Below, in pieces: positions 48,650 through 59,278 of a DNA stretch of 64,000 bases; positions within the stretch are counted from its first letter, which is position 1, and each line of letters starts with the position of its first letter. The notes below the pieces were generated by a model. It had not been told where the DNA came from. It saw only the letters and a program-made list of their open reading frames with translations, and ran no database searches. Position numbers and translations under genes: made by a program. Source of the DNA: Streptomyces xylophagus. GTDB lineage: Bacteria > Actinomycetota > Actinomycetes > Streptomycetales > Streptomycetaceae. The DNA is taken from positions 868,001 to 932,000 of the forward strand of contig NZ_JNWO01000007.1 of assembly GCF_000716435.1 (NCBI RefSeq), written 5' to 3'.

Positions 48650-49606
48650 GTGCGCGTCGCGTTCGTCGGGAAGGGTGGCAGCGGCAAGACCACGCTGTCG
48701 GCCCTGTTCGCCCGCCATCTGGCCGGCTCCGGCGCCCCCGTGCTCGCCGTCGACGGCGACATCAACCAGCACCTGGCCGAGGCGCTGTCCCCCGACACCG
48801 AACCGGTCACCGCCCCACCCCTGGCCGCCCACCTGACCGAGCTGAAGGACCACCTGCGCGGCACCAACCCGCGCATCCCCTCCCCCGAGGCCATGATCAA
48901 GACCACCCCGCCGGGGCGCGGTTCACGCCTGCTGCGCCTGCTCGGCGACGACGAGGTGCACGCCCGTCATGTGGTCCGTGCGGGTGACGTACCGCTGATG
49001 GCGACGGGCGAGTTCGAGGAGAGCGACCTCGGGGTGGCCTGCTACCACTCCAAACTCGGCGCGGTGGAGCTGTACTTGAACCACCTGCTCGACGGCCCCG
49101 GCGAATACGTCGTGGTCGACATGACGGCCGGCGCCGACGCCTTCGCCTCCGGCCTCTTCACCCGCTTCGACCTGACGTTCCTGGTGGCCGAACCCACCCG
49201 CAAGGGCGTCTCCGTCTATCGCCAATACCGCGACCACGCGCGGGAGTTCGGCATCCGCGTCGCCGTCATCGGCAACAAGGTGACCGGCGAGGACGACCTG
49301 CTCTTCCTCAAGGAGGAGGTGGGCGACGACCTCCTCACCCACCTGGTCCACTCCCCCGGGGTACGCGCGGCCGAACAGGGCCGCGGGCCGCTCGACTTGG
49401 ACGCGCTGGAGCCGCACAACCGCCACGCCCTGAACGTCCTCCGCGATGCCGTGGACGCCCACCCCCGTGACTGGCCGACCCTGCACCGCCACGCCGTCGA
49501 CTTCCACCTCCGCAACGCGCGGGCGTGGGCGGACAGGGCGACGGGCCTGGACCTGGCGGCACAGGTGGACCCGGAGTACGTGCCGGGCCCGACACCACAG
49601 CCTTGA
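48650..49606 (+). CDS. CooC-like P-loop ATPase (metal-centre maturation type)
   Basis: The 318-residue protein opens with the deviant Walker A motif VAFVGKGGSGKTTLSALF of the MinD/ParA/CooC group. It has the switch segment VVVDMTAGADAFASGLF, and a TRKGVSVYRQYRDHA stretch typical of CooC. CooC helps insert nickel into CO dehydrogenase, but no such enzyme is present here. With a Zur-type box at its promoter it may serve zinc or another metal instead. The GTG start has only a weak ribosome site. Confidence 0.82.
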   Translation: MRVAFVGKGGSGKTTLSALFARHLAGSGAPVLAVDGDINQHLAEALSPDTEPVTAPPLAAHLTELKDHLRGTNPRIPSPEAMIKTTPPGRGSRLLRLLGDDEVHARHVVRAGDVPLMATGEFEESDLGVACYHSKLGAVELYLNHLLDGPGEYVVVDMTAGADAFASGLFTRFDLTFLVAEPTRKGVSVYRQYRDHAREFGIRVAVIGNKVTGEDDLLFLKEEVGDDLLTHLVHSPGVRAAEQGRGPLDLDALEPHNRHALNVLRDAVDAHPRDWPTLHRHAVDFHLRNARAWADRATGLDLAAQVDPEYVPGPTPQP

Positions 49607-49655
49607 TCTCCATCTCCCCACCACTCACCAACTACCCGACAGGACACCCCTTTTC

Positions 49656-50048
49656 ATGTCTCTCGACGTCTCCCCGAAGCTCCTCGCCGAAGCCGAGAAC
49701 GGTGACATCCGCGAGGCGGACTTCGTGGACACGGTCCGCACGTCCCTGCCCTACGCCTACGACCTCATCGCCGGCCTCGCGACCGAACTCCGCGACACCA
49801 CAGCCGACTTCACCGACAACCAGACCCCGCCCCCGTCCGAGAAGGAGCGCGGCCAACTCCTCCGTGCCCTCGCCAGCGACGCGATCCGGGGCAGCCTGGA
49901 GCGCCACTTCGGGGTGGCGCTGGCTTTCCAGAACTGCCACCGGGTGGCGGCGTTCCGGCCGGGGGCGTTGGGCGGGGAGACGTATGCGCGGTTCACTTCG
50001 GTGCGGTCGCAGGTGCTGAATCAGTCGCCGGAGTTCAGGGACTGCTGA
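49656..50048 (+). CDS. Conserved hypothetical protein paired with the CooC-like ATPase
   Basis: The 130-residue protein is soluble, acidic in its first half and has a conserved-looking core SEKERGQLLRALASDAIRG and HFGVALAFQNCHRVAAFRPG. One His-x-Cys-His-like cluster (FQNCHR) could bind metal. I do not recognise the family. It begins 49 nt after the ATPase gene and is followed by a terminator, so the two form one transcription unit. Confidence 0.75.
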   Translation: MSLDVSPKLLAEAENGDIREADFVDTVRTSLPYAYDLIAGLATELRDTTADFTDNQTPPPSEKERGQLLRALASDAIRGSLERHFGVALAFQNCHRVAAFRPGALGGETYARFTSVRSQVLNQSPEFRDC

Positions 50049-50068
50049 TACAGCTCCCCGCCGTCAGA

Positions 50069-50103
50069 CCGTCTACTCGACGCCCGTCGCGTCGAGTAGA
50101 CGG
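50069..50103 (+). terminator. Hairpin terminator
   Basis: A perfect 14-bp stem (CCGTCTACTCGACG/CGTCGAGTAGACGG) with a 7-nt loop lies 20 nt after the stop of the small gene at 50048. Confidence 0.85.
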
Positions 50104-50293
50104 ATCAGGTCCTCACCGAGGCCGTTCGCACTTCAGAGGAGCGGCGCGCTGGGCCGCGAACTCTCGGCCCGGGGGATGGACACACCGGATACGGTCCGTC
50201 ACGATCAGTCAGGCACAGCGCATTTGACGTACTGACTTGCATGCGGTGCGCCCCGGAACGAGTCGGCTGGGGCGATTCTCATTCGGGGGGAAC

Positions 50294-53200
50294 ATGCCTG
50301 ATGACGAGTACGGCTGGTTACGCAGGGCCGTGGCGGATTTCGGTCGGGAGTGCCGACGGAAACTGTCCGGCGGTGGCGGTCAGGAGTCGGCCATACGGGC
50401 TCCACTCGAGGTGTTGCTGAAAACCGTGGGCGAGCGTCACCAGTTCCACGATGTGACCTGGCACGACGAATACCGTCTCCCCGACCTGGGGGTACGCCCG
50501 GACTACGCGGTGCGCGCGAACAATGACATCACGGGCTATGTCGAACTGAAGAAACCCGGACTGTCCGTGGACCCGGAGACGTTTTCCCGGCACAACCGCG
50601 AGCAATGGGAGAAGCTCCAGGATCTGCCCAACCTCCTCTACTCGAACGGGACCGAGTGGCGGTTGTTCCGCCATGGCGAGCAGGTCGGGGAGACCGTCTT
50701 CTTCCGAGGCACGCTCCACAGCGCGGGCGAGAGGCTCTCGCTCGACAACCCCACCGCATTCGACGCTCTGCTGAAACAGTTCCTGCGTTGGACCCCGCCG
50801 AGGATCACCCAGGTCTCGCGCCTCGTTCAGCACATAGCACCCCTCTGCCGACTGCTTCGTTCCACGGTTCTGGAGCAACTGGGCTTCGAGGCGCGGTCGT
50901 CCGCTCCCGACGACGACGTACGCGCCCGCCCGTTCACCGGCCTCAGGAACGACTGGCGGCGATTACTCTTTCCCACCGCCGACGACGCGACCTTCGCCGA
51001 CGGATACGCCCAAAGCATCACCTTCGCCCTCTTGCTGGCCCACACCGAGCACATCCCGCTGGAGCCCAACTCCTTTCACGAGATCGGCCGTCGGCTCGAC
51101 GCGGACCACGCCCTCATCGGCAAAGCGCTCCAACTGCTCACGGACAACATCAACGAACGCTTCACCGTCACGCTCGACCTGCTGACCCGCAGCATCGCGC
51201 ATGTGGACTGGGAGGTCATTCGAGCGGGCAACCGCGACGCGTACCTCCATCTCTACGAGCACTTCCTCACGGTCTACGACCCGGAGCTGCGCCAGCAGAG
51301 CGGCTCGTACTACACACCGCACGAGATCGTGGAGGAGATGGTCCGACTCACCGAGGACGTCGTGCGCACCCGGCTCGGCCAGGAGGACGGATTCGGCGCG
51401 GACGAGGTGAAGATCATCGATCCCGCCATGGGCACCGGCACGTTCCTCCACACCATCATCGAGCGGGTGGCCGAGCAGGCAACGGAGCGTCATGGCCCGG
51501 CGATGGCCCGCGACGCGATCTCCCGGCTCGCCACCAGACTGTTCGGGTTCGAGCTCCAAATGGGCCCTTTCGCGGTCGCCGAACTCCGCGCGTCCGACCT
51601 GCTCAAGCGTTACGGAGCGCCACTTCCGCGGAACGGCCTGAGCTTCTTCGTCACGGACACCCTGGACAACCCCTTCGTGGAGGAGGAGTACCTGGCCTCC
51701 ACCTACGGTGCCCTCGCCGACTCCCGCCGACGCGCCAACCGCATCAAGGCACGCACACCCGTGACCGCGGTCGTCACCAACCCTCCCTACGACGACAAGG
51801 CGGAAGACCGTGGCGGCTGGGTGGAGAAGCGTCCGTCCGGCCAGGAACCTCCGCTTCTCGACGCCTTCCGCTACCCGGACAACGGGCGCTACGAGCACGT
51901 GCTCAAAAACATGTACGTGTACTTCTGGCGCTGGGCGACCTGGAAGGTCTTCGACGCACATCCCGAGGACCGGCACGGAGTCGTCTGCCTGATCACCCCG
52001 TCGGGGTGGGCCACCGGGCCGGGTGGACGCGGTATGCGCGACTACCTGCGCCGGACGTGCGACGAAGGCTGGATCATCAACCTGTCGCCCGAAGGTCTGC
52101 GGGCGCCGGTCCCCAACCGGGTCTTCCCCGGCGTCGCACAGCCCCTGGCGATTCACATCTTCGTCCGCAGAGCGGACGCGGTACGTGGGCCGAAGCACCA
52201 GGCCCTCGTCCACTATCGAGAGGTGACCGGCCGACGCGCCGACAAGTTCCGTCAGATCAAGGACGTCCGCCTGGACGACGAGGGCTGGCGGGACACTCAC
52301 GCCGAGAGCCCACTACCGTTCACACCGGCCACGCACTCGGGTTGGGGCTCGTTCCCCGAACTGGCCGACCTGTTTCCCTGGGGCAGCCTGGGGATTACAT
52401 CGAATCGCTCCTGGGTGAGCTCTCCCTCGGTCGAGACGTTACGTCGCCGATGGGCCCGGATGGTCCGGGAGACCGACCCCGTTGAGAAGGCCAAGCTGTT
52501 CAAGGAGACAGATGGCCGTACGTTGGCGGACAGACGAGATCCGCTGCCGGGACATGGCGCCTCCGCGCTCCCCATAGGTCGGGAAACCGTCTCCACACCG
52601 GAGCTGATACAGATCGGGCTCCGGAGCTTCGATCGTCAATTTCTGATCGCCGACAGTCGCGTCCTCGACCGCCCCCGCCCTGATCTGTGGGCTTCCCTCC
52701 AGCCGGGTCAGATCTTCCTCAACCAGCAGTCGTCCCACGCGATCGACTCCGGACCGGCCGTGGTGGCGACGCACCTGCTCCCCGACACGCACCACTTCAA
52801 CGGCCGCGGCGGCCGGGTCCTGCCGCTCCTCCATCCCGACGCCTCCGCGAACACTCCCGCCGGGCTCCTGCCGTATCTCGCCCGTGTCCTGGACATGGAG
52901 CGGGTCACCGTCCACGATCTCGCGGCGTACACGGTCGCCGTCGCCGGCCACAGGGCTTTCACCGAACACTTCACCGAGGAACTGCTCACCCCGGGCGTAC
53001 GTCTCCCGCTCACTCGGGAACGGGAACTGTGGGAACGGGGAGTCGCACTCGGCCGCGCAGTACTTTGGGCATCCACGTACGGAGAGCGCGGTACGGCTCC
53101 GTCGCTCGCACGGCCCCGAAACGTCGAATACGTCCCTGGGGACGAGCGGCAGGTGAAGTATCTGAGCCACATCGGTGAGCAGCTCCCGGCCCGGATCAGC

Positions 53201-53605
53201 TACGACGCCGAAGTCCAGACGCTGTACGTCGGCGAGGCCGCCTTCTCACCGGTGCCCGAGGCCGTCTGGGGATACGACGTCGGCGGTATGGGGATCGTGA
53301 ACAAGTGGTTCGGCTACCGCAAGGCATCTCCCACCAGCAAGAAGACCAGCCCCCTGGACGACATCCATGTCGAGAGCTGGCCGCACGAGTGGACGACCGA
53401 TCTGATCGAGCTTCTCTCCGCCCTGCGTCGTCTCACCGATCTGGCACCCGCGCAGAGCGCGTTGCTCACCGACGTTCTGGCCGGAAACATGGTGACGGTC
53501 GCCGATCTGACCACGGCGGGAATTCTTCCCGTCCCACCCTCGGCACGGAAGGCCCGGCACCACCAGGAAGGCACGCTGTTCGCGTCGGGGGCCGACCATG
53601 GCTGA
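50294..53605 (+). CDS. Single-chain restriction-modification protein (type ISP/IIG-like N6-adenine methyltransferase)
   Basis: The 1103-residue protein has an N-terminal PD-(D/E)XK nuclease-like motif (Asp70, Glu84, Lys86 in RPDYAVRANNDITGYVELKK). A helical linker and an N6-adenine methyltransferase domain follow, with motif X QSGSYYTPHEIV, motif I DPAMGTGTFL (376-385) and motif IV NPPY (496-499). The last 500 residues should form target recognition and the type-ISP C-terminal region. There is no helicase domain, so it looks closer to type IIG/IIL enzymes. The ATG follows GGGGGGAA. The gene has lower G+C than its neighbours (many T/A third positions), consistent with transfer. Confidence 0.87.
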   Translation: MPDDEYGWLRRAVADFGRECRRKLSGGGGQESAIRAPLEVLLKTVGERHQFHDVTWHDEYRLPDLGVRPDYAVRANNDITGYVELKKPGLSVDPETFSRHNREQWEKLQDLPNLLYSNGTEWRLFRHGEQVGETVFFRGTLHSAGERLSLDNPTAFDALLKQFLRWTPPRITQVSRLVQHIAPLCRLLRSTVLEQLGFEARSSAPDDDVRARPFTGLRNDWRRLLFPTADDATFADGYAQSITFALLLAHTEHIPLEPNSFHEIGRRLDADHALIGKALQLLTDNINERFTVTLDLLTRSIAHVDWEVIRAGNRDAYLHLYEHFLTVYDPELRQQSGSYYTPHEIVEEMVRLTEDVVRTRLGQEDGFGADEVKIIDPAMGTGTFLHTIIERVAEQATERHGPAMARDAISRLATRLFGFELQMGPFAVAELRASDLLKRYGAPLPRNGLSFFVTDTLDNPFVEEEYLASTYGALADSRRRANRIKARTPVTAVVTNPPYDDKAEDRGGWVEKRPSGQEPPLLDAFRYPDNGRYEHVLKNMYVYFWRWATWKVFDAHPEDRHGVVCLITPSGWATGPGGRGMRDYLRRTCDEGWIINLSPEGLRAPVPNRVFPGVAQPLAIHIFVRRADAVRGPKHQALVHYREVTGRRADKFRQIKDVRLDDEGWRDTHAESPLPFTPATHSGWGSFPELADLFPWGSLGITSNRSWVSSPSVETLRRRWARMVRETDPVEKAKLFKETDGRTLADRRDPLPGHGASALPIGRETVSTPELIQIGLRSFDRQFLIADSRVLDRPRPDLWASLQPGQIFLNQQSSHAIDSGPAVVATHLLPDTHHFNGRGGRVLPLLHPDASANTPAGLLPYLARVLDMERVTVHDLAAYTVAVAGHRAFTEHFTEELLTPGVRLPLTRERELWERGVALGRAVLWASTYGERGTAPSLARPRNVEYVPGDERQVKYLSHIGEQLPARISYDAEVQTLYVGEAAFSPVPEAVWGYDVGGMGIVNKWFGYRKASPTSKKTSPLDDIHVESWPHEWTTDLIELLSALRRLTDLAPAQSALLTDVLAGNMVTVADLTTAGILPVPPSARKARHHQEGTLFASGADHG

Positions 53606-53619
53606 CGCCCGCTCACCTC

Positions 53620-54015
53620 TCACTCTCTCCTGGCCGCTCGGGCCAGCGCCTCCCCGAGCGAGATGCTTCCCTGCACCAGTTGCCGAACGGTACGGGCCAG
53701 CCGAGGATTCGCGTCCTCCATCGCCTCGGCAAGCCGCGCCACAGCGGCCAGTCGCTCCTCGGCGGCCTCATGACCGGCGCGGTGATGCACAGCCGATCCC
53801 AGCGCGGTCAGGGCCAGAGCGCTGCCCTCTCGAACGACGAGCCCGAGGAAAACCAGCTCCGACACCTCGGACTGAACCCCTTCCGGATCCAACTCCCTGA
53901 CGATCCACTCCTGTTGGGCTGCCTCGTCGTTCGCAGGATCGGGAAGGGGTCGGAGCGACGCTTCGGCCAGAATCCTGTACTGGGAACTACTGAGCTCGAA
54001 ATGCGGAAGCGGCAT
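53620..54015 (-). CDS. Hypothetical protein convergent with the restriction-modification gene
   Basis: The 131-residue protein (MPLPHFELSSSQYRILAEAS...) is mostly helical by composition and ends in a charged ARAARRE tail. A segment LTALGSAVHHRAGHEAAEERL suggests a winged-helix or coiled region, but I cannot assign it. The ATG is preceded by AGGTATGACGCC; TAGGTAT could be a -10, making it leaderless. Only 14 nt separate its stop from the restriction-modification stop. Confidence 0.6.
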   Translation of the reverse strand: MPLPHFELSSSQYRILAEASLRPLPDPANDEAAQQEWIVRELDPEGVQSEVSELVFLGLVVREGSALALTALGSAVHHRAGHEAAEERLAAVARLAEAMEDANPRLARTVRQLVQGSISLGEALARAARRE

Positions 54016-54047
54016 GGCGTCATACCTAGCACAGAGCCCGGTGTCCC

Positions 54048-54887
54048 CTATGTCAGCAAGGCCCCGACGGCGACAAGGAACCGTTCCGCGTCGTCCAACC
54101 ACGGCATGTGCCCGGCACCTGGTTGGATCTCCAACTGCGCGTTCGGGAACAGTTCCGCGTACTCCGCCATCGCGCGCGGCGGCCCCGAAATGTCGAACTC
54201 CCCGGCGAGCACCAGCACCGGGGACGTGAAGTCGGCCAGCGCCGCGCGGGTCTCGGCCGGGTCGAAGGCGCCTTCGGCGGCGTAGGCGGTCGCGGCCTCC
54301 GCGTTCTTCTCCTTCGCGTCGGCCTCGTCGAAGGCACGTGCCGCCTCGTCCCAACGGGCGTGCGCGAAGGGCGAGATGGCCTGCCAGGAGTCGGGGGTCG
54401 CACGGCCGGCGGTGATCTCCTCCAGGGCGGTGAACGCGGGTCCGAACCACGGTTCGGACCCGCGCAGTCGTGCCACCGCCAGGCGGTCCTCGGCGGAGAT
54501 CCGGATGCCGACCGCGTAGACGCTGGGGGTGATCAGGGCCAGCCGGGACACGCGGTGCGGGTGGCGGGCCGTGTACAGCGCGGCCAGGTTCGCGCCGGCC
54601 GAGTGGGCGAGCAGGTCCATCCGGTCGAGACCCAGGTGCTCGCGAAGTGCCTCGACGTCGTCCACCAGGCGGTCGCAGCGGTACGACGCCGGGTCCCTCG
54701 GCACCTCCGACGCGCCCGTGCCGCGCAGGTCCAGCCGGATCAGATCGTGGTGGGCGGTCAGGCCGCCGAGGGTGCCGAGGTAGGCAGAGTCGCGCATCGG
54801 TCCGCCGGGGAGACAGATCAGGGGCGGCCCGTCGCTCGATGCGTGATAAGCGAGGCGGGTTCCGTCGGGGGCGGAGAAGGTCGGCAT
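54048..54887 (-). CDS. Alpha/beta-hydrolase (proline iminopeptidase-like)
   Basis: The 279-residue protein has the fold's oxyanion segment ICLPGGPMRDSAYLG, the nucleophile elbow LLAHSAGANLAAL (Ser in H-S-A-G), the acid in LAGEFDISGP and the catalytic His in GAGHMPWLD. The GGP at the oxyanion site and the size match proline iminopeptidase and related esterases. The start at ATG 54887 lacks a clear ribosome site; an ATG at 54932 upstream is possible. It is separated from the glucan genes by a terminator. Confidence 0.83.
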   Translation of the reverse strand: MPTFSAPDGTRLAYHASSDGPPLICLPGGPMRDSAYLGTLGGLTAHHDLIRLDLRGTGASEVPRDPASYRCDRLVDDVEALREHLGLDRMDLLAHSAGANLAALYTARHPHRVSRLALITPSVYAVGIRISAEDRLAVARLRGSEPWFGPAFTALEEITAGRATPDSWQAISPFAHARWDEAARAFDEADAKEKNAEAATAYAAEGAFDPAETRAALADFTSPVLVLAGEFDISGPPRAMAEYAELFPNAQLEIQPGAGHMPWLDDAERFLVAVGALLT

Positions 54888-54944
54888 GGGCGTGAGCGTG
54901 TCAGGGGGCCGGGCGGGCGGCAACCGCATTGCCCCCCGCCGAAC

Positions 54945-54977
54945 GGGCCGGTCCGGTGCCGCGCTCCGGACCGGCCC
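54945..54977 (-). terminator. Hairpin terminator after the second GH16 gene
   Basis: A perfect 12-bp stem (GGGCCGGTCCGG/CCGGACCGGCCC) with a 9-nt loop begins 6 nt after the GH16 stop on the minus strand. Confidence 0.8.
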
Positions 54978-54982
54978 AGCTG

Positions 54983-56857
54983 TCACTTCTTCTGTTCGAC
55001 CCGCACCCAGTCCACCTCCGCCTGCACTCCCCCGGCCGCGACCTTGTCGACGCTCGACTGCGGCAGGCCCCAGTACGGCGTCGTCACCTGGTTCCAGCCG
55101 GCCGGGTATGCGCCGCCCAGGGCGAGGTTGAGGATGACGTACTGGTTGTGGTCGTAGACCCATTGGCCTCGGGTCGATTCGAGTTTGTTGCGGGTGGTCT
55201 CCTGGACGAGGTTGTCGTCGACGTAGAAGCGCATCGCGGTCGGGGTCCATTCGACGGCGTACGTGTGCCACTGGTCGATGGTGCCGGCGTTCGGGAAGGT
55301 CTGGCGGGCGCCGATGTTGCCGTCCGCCGAGTAGCCGGGGCCGTGCAGCGAGGTGCTCGTCCAGTTGGAGTAGCCGATGTTCTCCATGATGTCGGTCTCG
55401 CCGGAGGCCGGCCAGGACACGGACGGGTCATCCACGTTGCTGCCCAGCAGCCAGAAAGCCGGCCAGAATCCGTCGCCGACCGGGAGCTTCATGCGGGCGC
55501 TGACCTTGCCGTACGTGAAGTCGAACTTCGTGTTGGTGTCGATGCGGCCCGACGTGAAGTCGTACGTACCACCGCCCGCCTGCGTGCAGCCCTTGCAGTA
55601 CTTCGCCGCGAGGATCAACTCGCCGTTCTGCGTGCGGACGTTGTCCGTCGAGTCGACGTATGCCTGGGACTCTCCGTTGACCGAGCCCATTTCCGTGCCG
55701 GTGCGCACGACCCGCCATTTGGAGCGGTCCAGGGCCGCCGACGTGAAGTCGTCGAAGAACGTGGTCTGGTACGTGCCCGACTGGTCGCCGGGGAGGGCCG
55801 GGTAGGCGGCGGACGCGTTGCCGCCGGTGCCCCAGACCTGGAACTCGTAGAGCGAGTAACCGAATTGGGCCGTGTAGGGGGCCGGGTTGTAGAAGGAGCG
55901 GCGTTCCTTGCCGAGCATGCGGACGTAGCGGCCGGTGACCGGTTGGGGCAGGGTCACCGTGTCATGGCGGCCCGTCGCGTCGGCGGGGGCCTGGATGTTC
56001 GCCCGGCGGGCGGCGATGTCGGCGGCCGAGGGTTCGTAGACCGTGCGCCAGGTGGTGTTGTCGTCCGAGACCTGGAGCAAGTAGTCGACGGCGTACGCCG
56101 ATTCCCAGTAGAAGTCGACCGTGTCGATCGTCGAGGTCGCGCCCAGGTCGACCGAGACCCAGCGGTCGGCGTTCCAGTCGCTGGACCAACGGGTCGCGTC
56201 GTCCTTGAGGTTGGCGGGCCAGCCGCCGTCGGTGACGTAGGCCGGTGAATTGCCGTTGTGCTGGTAGTAGTTGGAGTACGCGGGGTGGTTCAGGGCGAGG
56301 TTGGTGCGGGTCGTGGACGCGGGGGCCGGTTCGCCGCCGTAGACCTTGAAGGAGTAGAGCGAGTAGCCGTAGGGCGTGGCGCGTTCGAGGCCGCGCAGGC
56401 GGACGTAACGGCCCGTCACCTCCTGGGGGTACGTGCTCGTGGTGATCGAGCCGCCGGTGCCCGCCGTCTCCGTGTAGAAGGGGGTCCAGTCGGTGCCGTT
56501 CTTCGAGATCTCCAGGACGTATCTCTTGCCGTAGGCCGCCTCCCAGTCGAGGGTGACGCGGTCGACGCGGAGGGTGGTGCCGAGGTCGAGGCGGATCCAG
56601 GCGTCGTCGGCGAAGTTGCTGGACCAGCGGGTGGCTCCGTCGCCGTCGAAGGCGAGGCCCGGGGTAGTGCCGGCGTTCTCGCTGCCGGAGGCGGTGACGG
56701 CGGCCGGGTTCGCGGCGTAGGCGGCGGCCGCGCGGTCGGTGTCCCAGGTCGCGGCCGCCGCGACCTGCGGGGCGGGGGCGGCGAGGGCGGGGCCCGTGGA
56801 CAGCAGGGCCGCGGTGGTGAGCGTGGCGAGGGCTGTGAGGAGCGTGCGGGATGGCAT
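54983..56857 (-). CDS. Secreted GH16 beta-glucanase with two N-terminal F5/8-type C (CBM32-like) domains
   Basis: The 624-residue protein has a signal peptide (cleavage near ALA-AP). Two discoidin/F5-8C carbohydrate-binding domains follow (GDGATRWSSNFADDAWIRLD and DDATRWSSDWNADRWVSVDL cores). The GH16 catalytic domain is in the last 260 residues, with the signature SGETDIMEN (Glu487, Asp489, Glu492). This laminarinase-type active site fits endo-beta-1,3-glucanase action outside the cell. The ATG has AAGGAGA 5 nt upstream. No LacI-type operator is visible in its upstream region. Confidence 0.92.
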   Translation of the reverse strand: MPSRTLLTALATLTTAALLSTGPALAAPAPQVAAAATWDTDRAAAAYAANPAAVTASGSENAGTTPGLAFDGDGATRWSSNFADDAWIRLDLGTTLRVDRVTLDWEAAYGKRYVLEISKNGTDWTPFYTETAGTGGSITTSTYPQEVTGRYVRLRGLERATPYGYSLYSFKVYGGEPAPASTTRTNLALNHPAYSNYYQHNGNSPAYVTDGGWPANLKDDATRWSSDWNADRWVSVDLGATSTIDTVDFYWESAYAVDYLLQVSDDNTTWRTVYEPSAADIAARRANIQAPADATGRHDTVTLPQPVTGRYVRMLGKERRSFYNPAPYTAQFGYSLYEFQVWGTGGNASAAYPALPGDQSGTYQTTFFDDFTSAALDRSKWRVVRTGTEMGSVNGESQAYVDSTDNVRTQNGELILAAKYCKGCTQAGGGTYDFTSGRIDTNTKFDFTYGKVSARMKLPVGDGFWPAFWLLGSNVDDPSVSWPASGETDIMENIGYSNWTSTSLHGPGYSADGNIGARQTFPNAGTIDQWHTYAVEWTPTAMRFYVDDNLVQETTRNKLESTRGQWVYDHNQYVILNLALGGAYPAGWNQVTTPYWGLPQSSVDKVAAGGVQAEVDWVRVEQKK

Positions 56858-56961
56858 GCGGGTCTCCTTGAAGGAGGTGGTGGAGAGGGCGATGAAGGTG
56901 CCGATCTTGTTGTCGTGCGCATGACATTCATGGGGTTGCTGATGCTGATGGGACTGATGGT

Positions 56962-57003
56962 GCCCCGGTGGATGCGGGCTCCCCCGCCCTCACCCACCGG
57001 GGC
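56962..57003 (-). terminator. Hairpin terminator after the GH1/ABC operon
   Basis: An outer 10-bp perfect stem (GCCCCGGTGG/CCACCGGGGC) encloses an inner GCGGG/CCCGC stem, 8 nt beyond the GH1 stop on the minus strand. It separates the sugar-import operon from the secreted GH16 gene. Confidence 0.78.
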
Positions 57004-57011
57004 GGTCTCGG

Positions 57012-58370
<1,359 letters not shown>

Positions 58371-58408
58371 TGAAGTCCCTTTACGGTCAGCGGAGTTGGT
58401 CGGGTCGG

Positions 58409-59278
58409 TCACTTGACGGCGCCCGCCGTCAGCCCGGCGACGAGATAGCGCTGCAGCAGCAGGAAGCCGGCGACCACGGGCACGCTGACGACCAGCGAGG
58501 CGGCCATGATCTGGTTCCAGTACACGTCGTTGAGCGTGGAGTAGCCCTGCAGTCCGACGGCCAGCGTGCGGGTGGCGTCGTTGGTCATCACGGAGGCGAA
58601 GAGGACCTCGCCCCACGCGGTCATGAAGGCGTAGACGGCGACCGCGACGATGCCGGGGATCGCGGCCGGTACGACGACCCGCAGCAGCGCGCCGAGCGGA
58701 CCGCAGCCGTCCACCAGGGCGGCCTCGTCCAGGTCCTTCGGCACGGAGTCGAAGTACCCGATCAGCATCCAGATGGAGAAGGGTAGGGAGAAGGTCAGAT
58801 ACGTCAGGATCAGGCCGCCGCGCGAGCCGAACAGGGCGATGCCCGTGGCGTTGCCGATGTTGACGTAGAGGAGGAACAGAGGGAGGAGGAAGAGGATGCC
58901 GGGGAACATCTGGGTGGACAGCACGGTGACCGTGAAGACGCGTTTGCCGCGGAACTCGTAGCGGCTGACGGCGTACGCGGCGAAGACCGCGATCACCACC
59001 GAGCAGACCGTCGCGGCGACGGACACGATCAGCGAGTTCACGAAGTACTTCGCGAGCGGGACCGTCGACCAGATGTCGATGTACGGGCGGATCGTCAAAC
59101 CGCTCGGCAGCCAGCGGAACTTGCCCGTGACGTCCGAGAGCGGTTTCAGGGAGCTGGAGAGCATGACGTACACCGGCACCAGGACGAAGCCAGCGAGCAG
59201 GGTGAGGAAGATCCGCCGCGACCAGAGGAAGGAGCGGGGCGGGGCCATCGGCGACCTGGTCAGAGAGGAACTAGACAT
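58409..59278 (-). CDS. Carbohydrate ABC transporter permease (MalG-like)
   Basis: The 289-residue protein has six hydrophobic segments and the ATPase-contact loop [26 protein letters not shown] (quoted in part). It is the second permease of a CUT1-type sugar importer and overlaps the first permease gene by 8 nt. No ATPase gene is present; in streptomycetes the shared ATPase MsiK usually serves such importers. Confidence 0.92.
   Translation of the reverse strand: MSSSSLTRSPMAPPRSFLWSRRIFLTLLAGFVLVPVYVMLSSSLKPLSDVTGKFRWLPSGLTIRPYIDIWSTVPLAKYFVNSLIVSVAATVCSVVIAVFAAYAVSRYEFRGKRVFTVTVLSTQMFPGILFLLPLFLLYVNIGNATGIALFGSRGGLILTYLTFSLPFSIWMLIGYFDSVPKDLDEAALVDGCGPLGALLRVVVPAAIPGIVAVAVYAFMTAWGEVLFASVMTNDATRTLAVGLQGYSTLNDVYWNQIMAASLVVSVPVVAGFLLLQRYLVAGLTAGAVK

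Noticed and set aside
56923..56934. Second Zur-type box upstream of the GH16 gene (CATGACATTCAT)
   Set aside because: It shares 12 nt with the box at 48610 but lacks the TTTTCA half, so the palindrome is not formed.
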